From Symsagittifera roscoffensis (lineage: Eukaryota; Xenacoelomorpha; Acoela; Convolutidae): 64,000 nucleotides of DNA. Below the pieces are notes generated by a model, which was given only the letters and a program-made list of their open reading frames with translations, had not been told where the DNA came from and made no database searches. The stretch spans positions 9,926,027 to 9,990,026 of the forward strand of contig NC_087068.1 of assembly GCF_963678635.1 (NCBI RefSeq), in the 5' to 3' direction. Below, piece by piece: positions 24,040 to 33,620 of this stretch (position 1 is the stretch's first letter; each line of letters begins with the position of its first letter). A program made the translations under genes and the position numbers.

Positions 24040-24145
24040 ACCAAAGACGGAATAACAAATCTTCCTGAAGAACACTGAATGGATATTATTTTGAGATTAT
24101 TTGAGTTGAAAGTTGATTTTTTTTGTTATGAGTCTCGGATTTGCC
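24040..24145 (+). repeat. Dispersed repeat E, copy 1
   Basis: The phrases GGAATAACAAATC, CCTGAAGAA and ATTTGAGTTGAAA in the same order recur at about 26455-26555. The two copies are diverged. The function is unknown. Confidence 0.45.
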
Positions 24146-24523
24146 CGTTGAACACTCAGGGGTTGTGAAGCTAGCCTTCCCAGGGAAGACACAGGAGTTG
24201 TGAACCTTGCCTTCAAGTATGGTTGCTTATTCCTTGTAGCTTTCGAGATATGATGTTCTTAAAAGATTTTTTCAAAAAAAAATTTCGAAAACTTAGATTT
24301 CAAAAAAAATTGAAAAAGCGTGGAGTTTCCAACGGTGTAGTTGAGTGCTGTTAGGGCACTTTTGGGGTTGCGAGTATTGCCTCCTATTATGACTGACTGC
24401 TCAAATCCTTTTAACTTCCAATATCTGATGTTTTTTATGACTTTTCCAATTTTTTAGCGAAAATGTAGATGCATTTTGTGCATTGTAAGCGGATTCCGAC
24501 ACAAGGACGCTCCCTTTATTTTT

Positions 24524-25043
24524 CCGACTTTCGATACGAAAGTAACGGAATATTTGTGCTCGGGGTGGGTTTTTTTTTCTTCAGACAAATTTCGACTTTT
24601 TAACTAGCCATTTTTGGCGGAATTTTTTAATATCATTCGAAAGCCATTGTTGTCCTGAGCTTAAATTTGAAAAAATATTTCACCTGTGATCATTTTTCCT
24701 AAAGTTAAGAGGGTTTAAAGATTGCCATTTTGACCATTTGACCAATTTGGGACAATTAACGCGCGATATAATTCGCGCTATTAACGCGTAAGCGGAGATT
24801 TATTCCGTCTTATAAATCGTTCCAAATTGGTTGAACGAAGCTTATTTGCCATAATTGATTTGTTACAAGGAACTAAATTTATCTTTTTGAACTTTATATG
24901 GCGTGTGGGGGGATGATTTTCATAAAAAATTTTAAATTGTAGAAAAAAAATTTTCATTTCATTTTTTATGTTATTACTGCTGCTCCATAAACCTTAAAAG
25001 GCAGTCAGAACATTCAGGTCTTCGCCTTGATACGAGCAGTCTT
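24524..25043 (-). mobile_element. 500-bp repeat, copy B, inserted in repeat D
   Basis: This reverse copy of the family interrupts repeat D. The uninterrupted sequence at 17835-17870 joins the two flanks. A GAAAAACA/GAAAAATA duplication (reverse orientation) may border it, which would suggest 8-base target duplication. No coding capacity is seen. Confidence 0.65.
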
Positions 25044-25199
25044 GTTTTTCTTTTGTTCTTTATTTTCTTTTGATTGTTCCGACAAAAATTAATTATGTTT
25101 GAAGACTTGTCTCTGGAATCGAGGAACATACAGACACAAAACTGTGCGCCGATCCAGTGAGTATTGTGCTGGGTATTGTGAGGGTGCTCTCAGGAATGC

Positions 25200-26454
25200 A
25201 AATGATTCCTCTGATTTTGACTGCTGAAATCATTTTAATTTCTGAGACCTTATTCAAAACCTGATTGAATTCTTTGCGAATTATTCTTTTCCAACAATAT
25301 AATGAGGCAATTCAATCTCAGGGTACTCTCTGAGGTTGCAATTTTTTTCGTTCAAGTTTGACTGCTGAAATAAACTTAATTTTGGGTTAATGTCCCTTTT
25401 TAAACAAAAAAAATCGAAAAAAGCAAAATTTTTGACGCATTGCTACTACCAGCAGTTGCAGATTTGCAATCCTAATATTTTTGTCCAATTGTTTAAGTTC
25501 ACGAAATAGACGGATTTATGATATTTTAAAAAATTTATTGAACCAAAAATTAAACTAGGAAAAAGTCTGATATTTTAAGTTTAATTAAGCTGGATTTATC
25601 TATTGGTGACATCAAATGATATACGTACGGACTAATGAAAAGAAAGAAGAAAGTGAAACAAGACTCTCATTCAAGAAATCAGTGACTTTGCCTATAAATC
25701 CTTAGAAAAAGAAAGTGCACACGTATACTGTGGGCCAATTTAGGGTTCTTTTTCTGAGTTTAGTAAACGAAGATTTTAAACCCATTAGTTTTGGGTGCTC
25801 GGCCATTTTAGATTAAAAAGCACCTCTAAATAGTAATTTTTTATCGTTAAATTTTTGAAATCAAAAGCGCTGTTTGATGCCCCTGTCTATTATTACGGTT
25901 GGTTTCCTTTCGTGTTTTTATATGTAAGCAGTTTTGACGTAAATTAAATTATTGGAAGCGCTGGAGGTGCGTTACACGCTAGTTACACAGATTTTGAGCA
26001 AACAGTGTGACATGAAACAAACGTGTAGCCTGAAACTGGAATTATTATTTCACATTAACTCTCTCAAAAAACATTTGGGTTGAAAATTTGGTTCAAAAAA
26101 AAAGAAAAACATTCCAGGATATCGGCGGATTAAAAATTTGCAATATTTCCCCGTCCAAATTTCCCCGTCTGAAGAATTTTAAAATGAAATGTTTTAAGTT
26201 AATTTGATAAGCAAATCGTAATAACTGGGGTCTACATAAAGAAAGCAAAGCTGCTAATATCAGGGTAAAGCCCTAATTGTTTAGACTTTCGTTTGTTTCG
26301 TTGGAAGTTTCCCTTGAGTTTAGATAAAAATTAAACCCCCAGCAATTCACCATGTAAAGAATAACCAAATATTTTGAATCGGCTTATTGGAAAATCGACA
26401 TTGATTCAAATTAAAAATATCTCAAAGATAAGATTTTTGTTCTTTTCTTCAAAA
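25200..26454. other. AT-rich noncoding DNA
   Basis: No gene is seen. A partial 5' end of the 500-bp repeat family lies near 26240-26300 (GCTGCTAATATCAGGGTAAAG). Confidence 0.5.
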
Positions 26455-26555
26455 GTCGGAATAACAAATCCTCCTGAAGAAGACTGAACAATTAAAAAGT
26501 ATTAATTTGAGTTTATTTGAGTTGAAATTTGTTTTTTTTTTCTGATGAGTCTTGG
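26455..26555 (+). repeat. Dispersed repeat E, copy 2
   Basis: This is the second copy of the repeat at 24040-24145, with the same ordered words and several substitutions. Confidence 0.45.
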
Positions 26556-26979
26556 ATTTGCGCATGGAATTGTTGTTCTATTAAACTGTAGCTCAAAATC
26601 ATCCATGCGTATATTCAACAACCTTAGCTTTTGTTACCGAATCTTTTTTTTGATCTCATGTGCCCGAAAGTTATCCCACATATTTAATTGTTCCTCGATT
26701 GTCAGAGTGTCACAGAACCGCATTCCCAATTTGCCCAGGTTAAGGAAAATTAATGAAAGTTTACCTAAACTAGTCATCGTTTTTTTTCACATATAACATC
26801 AATATTTTTGAAGAAAAAAATGAACAATTGTTGATTATCATCCTTGGAAATCCAGATAAACAGTTATGATTTTTTTTCAAGTTTTTTATCATGGGTTAAA
26901 TAAAAAATAATAATATATTTTTTTTAAAAATGGACTTTTTTTCTTCAGCACGCAATTTCTCTTCTAGAGATAATAAATT

Positions 26980-27460
26980 CTTTTTTTGACCTAATTGATT
27001 TTACTAAAACTTTACTGTTGATGAGTTTTATTAGTGATTAGATTATCAAATCTAATAAGAGTTTTGCGGAGAGGGTTGAGAAGGTTGTCAGAGTTGAAAA
27101 ATTGGTTAAAAAAATTGTGTTGGTGGTACTTTTTCAAAACTCTAAGCTAGTTTGATATGTAAAACAAACCACATTCCATATTTTGGTTAACTGGTGTAAT
27201 CTGTTTTATGTTTGCAATTCGCTTTTTACGGTGCTATTTTACTAACGTAACTTATGTTTATTTATAGGTAACTTAGGTTTATTTTTATTTTCGCGTTTTG
27301 GATTTATGGTAATATAACACTATGATGATTTGTTGACATAATCCGTCTTTCTAATTCTGCATTCATGCTGATATTTTAGTAACACAGTCATTTAAAAGTT
27401 TATGTTGAAACAGAAATTAAAAAAAAGAGCTTTATTTTAAAAAAGATTGTGAACTCGATT
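26980..27460 (+). repeat. Local duplication R, copy 1 (empty site)
   Basis: The order of phrases GATTAGATTATCAAATCTAA, GAGAGGG, ACCACATTCCATAT and TAATCTGTTTTATG is repeated at 28300-29280. There, copy C of the 500-bp repeat splits it after ATCAAATCTAAC. Here the sequence is continuous. Confidence 0.65.
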
Positions 27461-28299
27461 CAAAACATCCAGCATACTAATAAGTTGAGTTTTTATGTTT
27501 CAAAATGAGGAATCAAAACTTTGAAAGCATGAATTTCAAAAGTTTTAACAGAGTTTTTATAGTTTGTTTTGCTTTTTATCGTCTGGTCTGAAGGTAGCGC
27601 AGCCAAATCACAGCATTGCGGCCATGTCAGAAACAGTTTGTATGTCATTTGTATATCATCTTGAGACGGCGGTCAAATAACAGAAGAATGAGATTTTTTT
27701 GTCCGAAGTAGTGAAACTGAAAATGTTTTTATAAAATTGAAACAAACGAAAAATTTGGAGGCCAAAAATTAGTTGTCTCATTGTTAAACCTTTCAAAAAT
27801 TTCGCTTCAGCTAAAATCTGAGAGCATTTTGATTGTTTTTTTTGGCATCTGATTTCTGAGAGATAGATCGTTAAGATAACTCTTTTGAATTTGATCCGAA
27901 AAGAATTTGAAGTAGGGAGTCTGCAAATGTGCAGTTATAAAAGCTACTGGAACACATGTATGTTGCTTCGGTAGATGCGAGTTTATAAGTCAGTATTCAC
28001 CGATATCATTTTTTTACGGATAAGATGCTATTTTGAAGCAATTTAGAAGGAGATAGTGAGCATAACTCAAAATTAATGTCGAAGCTTGGTGGTTTGTAGT
28101 GGCTCCAAGTTTTGCTCTTTTTGTATTTGTACTGCCAGTTTGATTTCAAGTTCATGTAAACTGGATGATTGTTGGACAATTGTATGTTCAAGATTTACGT
28201 TAGGCTGAGAACAAGAAGGTATAATATCAAAATATTGGATTATTAGTCTTGTGCAATTAATTTTTACACTAGAGAATGTAATTTCTATTTTCGAAATTA
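27461..28299. other. AT-rich noncoding DNA
   Basis: No gene is seen between the two copies of duplication R. The minus frame 28006-28191 shows no motif. Confidence 0.5.
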
Positions 28300-29280
28300 C
28301 TTGGTTCTACAGAAGTATTACTGTTTGTGACTTTTGCCCTTGATTAGATTATCAAATCTAACAAGACTGTTCGAATCAGGGCGAAGCCCTGAATGTTCCG
28401 ACTGCTTTTGAAGGTTTATGGAGCAGCAGTAATAACATAAAAACATTATATGAAGTAAAATAAAATGAAATTTTTTTTCCTTAAATTTGAAATTTTTTTA
28501 TAAAAATCATCCCCCCACACGCCATATAACGTACAAAAAGATAGTTTTCGTTCCTTGTAACACATCAATAATGGCAAATAAGCTTCGTTGAACTAATTTG
28601 GAACGATTTATATGACGGATTAAATCTCCGCTTACGCGTTAATAGCGCGAATTATATCGCGCGTTAATTGTCCCAAATTGGTCAAAATGGCCAAAATGGC
28701 AATCTTTAAACCCTCATAATTTTACAAAAAATGATCACAGGTAAAATATCTTTTCCAATTTAAGCTCAGGACAACAATACCTTTTGAATGATTAAAAAAA
28801 ATTACGTCAAAAATGGCTAGTTGAAAAGTCGAAATTTGTCTGAAGAAAAAAAACCCACCCCGAGCACAAATATTCCGTTACTTTCGTATCGAAAGTCGGA
28901 ACAATAAGAATTTTGCTGAGAGGGATGAGAATGTTGTCAGACTTGAGAATTTTATGCTGTTGGTTCTTTTTATATCTCTTATATATTCTGATATGTAATA
29001 TCAACCACATTCCATATGCTATTTGGCATAATCTGTTTTATGATGTTTGCATTGGCATTTCATGGAGATATTTTACTAATGCAACCATGCGTTGCTTTAC
29101 TTTCATATTCGCATTCTGCAGTTAGGATATTATAACCAAATGATGGTTTGTGGACCGACGTAATCAGTCTTTTTCATTCTACATTCTTGCTGATAATTTA
29201 CTGAAATAACCATATGTTGATTTATGTTAACACAGAAGTTAAAAATAATAGTTTTATTTTTAGAAAAAGATTCTGAATTT
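28300..29280 (+). repeat. Local duplication R, copy 2, interrupted by copy C
   Basis: It aligns with 26980-27460 on both sides of an inserted 500-bp repeat (28363-28899). The left flank ends ATCAAATCTAACAA and the right flank resumes ATAAGAATTTTGCTG. Confidence 0.65.
28363..28899 (+). mobile_element. 500-bp repeat, copy C
   Basis: This is a full-length copy beginning near AAGACTGTTCGAATCAGGGC and ending CGTATCGAAAGTCGG. It is inserted in duplication R, for which an empty copy exists at about 27055. Together with copy B it shows the family has moved as a unit. Confidence 0.7.
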
Positions 29281-29450
29281 TTTAATTCAATTCAGAGTTT
29301 CTCAAGTTCATAACAAGACGAGCGGATCGGTCAATAAATATTTTAAAAATTTGCTAGGTGCTGAACGGGAACCGAATGTATATTCCATAAGTAATAACGA
29401 TAATGATAATTAAAGACGAACTCCGTGAATTAATTTGAAGTGGATTTCAG

Positions 29451-29763
29451 TCGTTTCTACTGCCTCGACAAATACGAGACACAGTTCCAACCTCTCTTGC
29501 AATTCAGTGGCACTCCAGATCGACAGGATCGACAACAGACGGAGGAGGAAACACTAGAGGTTGCTTCCGAATTCGAACAACTCCTACGGGATAAATGGAG
29601 CAAGATTAACATGGTGGATCAGTTCAGACCATCGCACTGCTGTGATGGACAGACGGGGAAGTATCTGTTCCATGGGTTCTCCAATCTCGGCATGACTCCC
29701 GAACAGTACATGTTTAAGCTCACAGACTACAGCGAAGATAACAAACCACTCAACTTTATTTCA
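29451..29763 (+). other. Candidate isolated exon 2 (unknown gene)
   Basis: This is a 313-bp open stretch of higher GC between an acceptor (GGATTTCAG ending 29450) and a donor (TCA|GTTAGT at 29764). The predicted peptide includes RFYCLDKYETQFQPLLQF and CCDGQTGKYLFHGFSNLG, with balanced composition and no low complexity. That makes a real internal exon plausible. It starts in phase 2 and ends in phase 0. I do not recognise the family, and no neighbouring exons are evident before the gap. Confidence 0.45.
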
Positions 29764-29947
29764 GTTAGTACATTGATTATAGTCAAAATTTACTTCACAC
29801 TTACAGATTTTACTGGAAACGTGTGGACAGTGTATTCTCTAGAGTTTTCATCTGACATTCTTTACTTCTTCGTTTCAAAAATTAGGTTTTAATAAGTTAA
29901 AGTCTCATGATCCGGTTTTTATATAGAAAAAAAAAATCAATTTTGAC

Positions 29948-30276
29948 CAGTGCGGATTTAGGGAGTGGGGCGGGGTGTCTCTTCTTTGTACTATTTTGAG
30001 ATATGCATTTTTGGCTGACTGAACCTAAAGTTTTTCTAAACCCTCTTCAGCGCCAATATACACTAATTTTGAGGGGGATCGCGCGCCGAAAAAGCGCCAT
30101 TTTTGTTCAACATTTTCCAAAATGTGCCATACAAAAAGGCGAAGTTTTGGTAAAAATGGGGTCTTTATAGTGCTTTGGGACAGCTCCGGAAACCAATTTG
30201 ATCGACTTAAAAATGTCGACAAAATTTTCACTTTTTTTGAAAATCCGCCCTCGAGAAAATCCTAAATCCACTCCTG
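29948..30276 (+). mobile_element. hAT-like MITE, 329 bp
   Basis: It starts CAGTGCGGATTTAGGG and ends CTAAATCCACTCCTG. The flanks are ATTTTGAC (29940-29947) and ATTTTAAC (30277-30284), an 8-base duplication with one change. The interior shares the GATATGCATTTTTGG and GCGCGCCGAAAAA words of the family. Confidence 0.7.
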
Positions 30277-30444
30277 ATTTTAACCAAATTTGTTAGTAAC
30301 GTGTCTTTAATTGAGATCTTGAAAAAATTTAAAACACTGGGCAACTGCAGCCCATGATTTTTATGTATGAGAGTAAAAGAACTCGCCGATTTTTGATGAT
30401 AATTTCATTGAGATGAATTGTTTTTACTCGCGAATGTTTTCTCG

Positions 30445-31005
30445 GTTTGTTGAATTTTCACTGCATTTTTTGCTAAACAAGCGCTACTATGCTGATGATT
30501 TAGCATAACCGGATGAAACAAAGCAAAGCAGAATTTTCAAACTTATTTTCTTATTATTGGTTGAGTTTGGCCAAAAAATGATCAGGACAAGAACTGCATA
30601 GAATTTCACAAGTTTTTTCTGTTGCAATTTTTGTGCAAAATTTTGGAGCAAAATTACACCCTTAACAGGTTAACTCATTTGATTCAAAAGTAAGAAAGTA
30701 AATAAGGTTACTTGATGTAAGAATAATTTAAAATCACCCTGTTTAACTCGTTACTTTTAAAACAATAAAATTGACCCGTTTTACGGGTGTAATCTTTTTC
30801 CAAACTTTTGAAAACCAAAAAGAACCATGAAGAAGCTGGTAAAATTCCAAGTAATTTTGTTTACTTGTTGTTTTTTGACCGAACTAACGAACTTTGAGTA
30901 AAACTAGTTTGGAAATTCTGCTTTACTTCATTTTATCCGGTTAGTTTAAATCAACCATATAGTCGCTTGCTCAGCACAAAATGCAGTGAAATTTCAAAAA
31001 CTTCA
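30445..31005. repeat. Foldback palindrome with arms of about 270 bp
   Basis: The word order TTTCACTGCATTTT, AACCGGATGAA, GCAGAATTTTCAAAC and ATTACACCC on the left returns in reverse complement on the right. The centre is near 30725. The arms are imperfect. It is probably a foldback-type or TIR-only element. It lies 300 bases from the sequence gap. Confidence 0.6.
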
Positions 31006-31301
31006 AAACTTTACTCAATTTTTTTTCAAGTTGCCAAGTAGATTTTCCGAGCAGTCTCACAACGTATTTTGACCAAAATTTTAGCGCTGCAGGTAATTTT
31101 TGAAAAAAAAGGTCAAAAAGGTCAAAAGGTAATTTTTGGAAAAATACTACATATTTTCCTTTTTAAAATTACTACAAATTGGCTGCCCCTGGACGAACGT
31201 GATCGTTCAAGTTTTGCAGAAAAGTGCGAAAAGTAGAGTAATTTCTTACCAAACTAAATCAATTTTCATAATTTTTAAGTACAAAAAAGTCCATGATATT
31301 G

Positions 31302-31501
31302 NNNNNNNNNNNNNNNNNNNNNNNNNNNNNNNNNNNNNNNNNNNNNNNNNNNNNNNNNNNNNNNNNNNNNNNNNNNNNNNNNNNNNNNNNNNNNNNNNNN
31401 NNNNNNNNNNNNNNNNNNNNNNNNNNNNNNNNNNNNNNNNNNNNNNNNNNNNNNNNNNNNNNNNNNNNNNNNNNNNNNNNNNNNNNNNNNNNNNNNNNNN
31501 N
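31302..31501. other. Assembly gap (200 N)
   Basis: Exactly 200 undetermined bases. The round length suggests a placeholder of unknown true size. Confidence 0.95.
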
Positions 31502-31513
31502 GTATCAAAACTT

Positions 31514-31652
31514 CAACAAAACTAATGAAAAATGACTTCCGAATTAATTTTACTTTGATTAATTTTCTTTGAATAATTTTACCGTTAAAAGTTTAACAAT
31601 GAATTGTGGTTTCAAAAACTCAACAAAACTAATGAAAAATGACTTCCGAATT
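31514..31652 (+). repeat. 32-bp direct repeat beside gap and LTR
   Basis: A 32-base word beginning CAACAAAACTAATG and ending TCCGAATT occurs at 31514-31545 and again at 31621-31652, overlapping the first base of the LTR. Its position between gap and LTR makes a local assembly error or a small duplication possible. Confidence 0.7.
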
Positions 31653-32061
31653 GAGTTAGGACCGAAGTGTATAACTCATAGAGTAATTTCGGATAGGGTA
31701 CACCGTCTGCTCGTCACGCTATCTTATTTTCGGCCGGATAGATTCGTGCAACTTCTTAGTCTAATACCGATCCTAATCTTACTCTTATACTATCTAGTCT
31801 CAGGTTGTTTAACTAGTCTCTGCTAGGCTCAATAGATCTAGGGTATACTGGTTTATTGCGGCTGCTGAAGTGCTCGGGAGAGTCCAACTAATTTCTAAGT
31901 TAAATTCAAATCTCTCTGGTGCTGAAATTACAAGTAACTTCAGCACTTACAAATAAGTGGGTTGTTAGTTAGATGGATCATGATTGGTTAATATTAAATA
32001 CTTTACATTGGTAAAACATTTAATTTATCCAATCATAAAATATAGTTTAGATCAGGTTCCA
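31652..32061 (-). repeat. 3' LTR of the intact element
   Basis: It is 410 bp, with ends TGAGTTAGG...GGTTCCA on the plus strand, i.e. TG...CA in either direction. On the sense strand it contains an AATAAA, two CCAAT-type words and a 26-base palindrome (31920-31945). It is almost identical to 50089-50496. Confidence 0.9.
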
Positions 32062-33538
32062 CCCATCCGGGGTTTACAGAGTTTTTTAGAACAGTTCTTC
32101 TGTAATTCAAGGGTGGATGATGGACGTTGGTATTTGGCGAACATCATAATTTTCTTCCGCTTCTTCTTGTGACAACGACTGAGTCTCTGCAACAAAATCA
32201 ATTCTGATTTCAGAATGGTTGGCTATGTCAGGTTTTTCTGTTCTTCGGGGAGAACTTCTTTTGTGTCTGATCTAGCTTGGGAATGGCGTGGAGATTGTGC
32301 GTGGAGGGGATGCCTGGTTACTCGGATCTGTACGTATACTTGAACATCGAGGTGGTCATTGGTCTAGTTCAATGAAGTCCTTTTCTGCGAAGTCAAGTCG
32401 TACTCTAAATCCTTTGAGTTGTGATTGTGAGCGGCATATCGATTGTAGTTGGTCATTCTCTCTCGAGTGTAGTGGGGTCGTTTTGTCTTTTGATGTTCGT
32501 CCTTGGTGTTGTATTCTGATCTATATATTGCATCATGTGATTTTACATTTAATAAAACTTTTATTAGTTTAATATTTTTTAATAATGATTTTAGTTAGTT
32601 GTTTTCACAAAAGCTTTTTGTTTTAGTTCGGTTATTTTGAAGAGTTACTCACCCTTGAGTAGCTCTTATTAAAAATAAAGGTGTGGTCACAAAGCGTGGA
32701 TGTACCGCGGTGGGTTAGGCCGGCTATAGAGCATGCCTCAGGACGTCCTTCCTGGTGGGTTAGGCCAGGAGTGGGAGTATGATTTCATGCGGTTTTTGTG
32801 AGGGGTCCTGTTATGTGACAACGTTTTATGTTGGGTTTGTTGTGGTTTTTCTTATGTTTCGTTGGTTGTGTCCTTTTTTCAAAAATCAAATTGTTTGTGG
32901 TATGGGTTTGTCTTTCGACTTTTTTGTGTTTTATTATTTCTTTCTAAGACTTTGTAATAGTCTTCAAAAGAATAAATTATCCAGTTTTAAACTGGGTTAA
33001 TCCGGTTTGGGTACCGTTGGTTTCCTTTTCTTAGTCATGCTGTTATTCTATGATTTGTGGTATTTAGTAAGCTGCGTTGGTTAGTTTTGTTTAGTATATG
33101 ATTCCTTTCCAACCGGGTTAAAGGAAAGTTTGAAACATGTTATTATATGTTAGAGTTGTTGAGTGTGAAAACTTGAAACTGAAATTCATTATTTTAAACA
33201 ATTCTTCGTGGGCGAGCTGTGCGAGTGTGGATAGAATTTCTGTGCGAATGAATGAAAATATCAAAAGGTTAGTACTGCAATTGCATTTTATTAATTTACT
33301 GCATAGAATTTGGAAATTTACTGCTAGTTATGGGGGAATTTTAAGATACAAATTTTCATCATAATTAGATTTACTGCTTTGGGGAAAATTTTATAAATTA
33401 ATTTACTGCATTGGTATTATATTTATTTAATTGTTGGTGCAAAAGTTTAATAGGGTCTTAAACAGTTTTGAAGAAGTTTGCTATTTTTTATTTTTCTTTT
33501 GTGAATTTTTCAGATGATCGAGGATGAAGGCTAAAAAT
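32062..33538 (-). other. Long 3' noncoding region of the element
   Basis: About 1.5 kb separates ORF5 from the 3' LTR. No conserved frame is visible, and the open stretches 32288-32572 and 32779-33000 are antisense and unsupported. The part next to the LTR (32062-32075) reads CCCCGGATGGG on the sense strand and is the only candidate polypurine primer. The region aligns with the old copies inside the two transporter introns. Confidence 0.6.
33273..33409 (-). promoter_or_regulatory. GCAGTAAA motif array
   Basis: On the sense strand, GCAGTAAA or GCAGTA occurs five times (plus-strand TACTGC words at 33273, 33297, 33319, 33372 and 33404). The related old copy in the left arm keeps a similar cluster at 12598-12694, and the right arm has one near 54235-54315. 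Repeated short motifs in a noncoding region suggest a binding array for an RNA- or DNA-binding protein, by analogy with the insulator repeats of Drosophila gypsy. The function is inferred. Confidence 0.5.
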
Positions 33539-33617
33539 CTAAAGAAAACATGAATAAAGAATGGTGAGTTTTTTAATATTTTAATTAGTTAGTAATATTC
33601 ATTTAATTCATACTTAC
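33539..33617 (-). other. Candidate 79-bp intron just after ORF5 stop
   Basis: The sense strand reads CAG|GTAAGTATG three bases after the ORF5 stop codon, and a TTTTCTTTAG acceptor follows 79 bases on. The old copies keep the acceptor (CTTTTTAG) at the same place, but their donor is altered. Splicing here would not change ORF5. It could mark or export the RNA. Confidence 0.45.
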
Positions 33618-33620
33618 CTG

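Noticed and set aside
26545..26796. 83-codon open frame
   Set aside because: Codon use and composition match the AT-rich surroundings. There are no splice signals or recognisable motifs.
31136..31535. Open frames running through the N gap
   Set aside because: The undetermined bases keep the frame open artificially.
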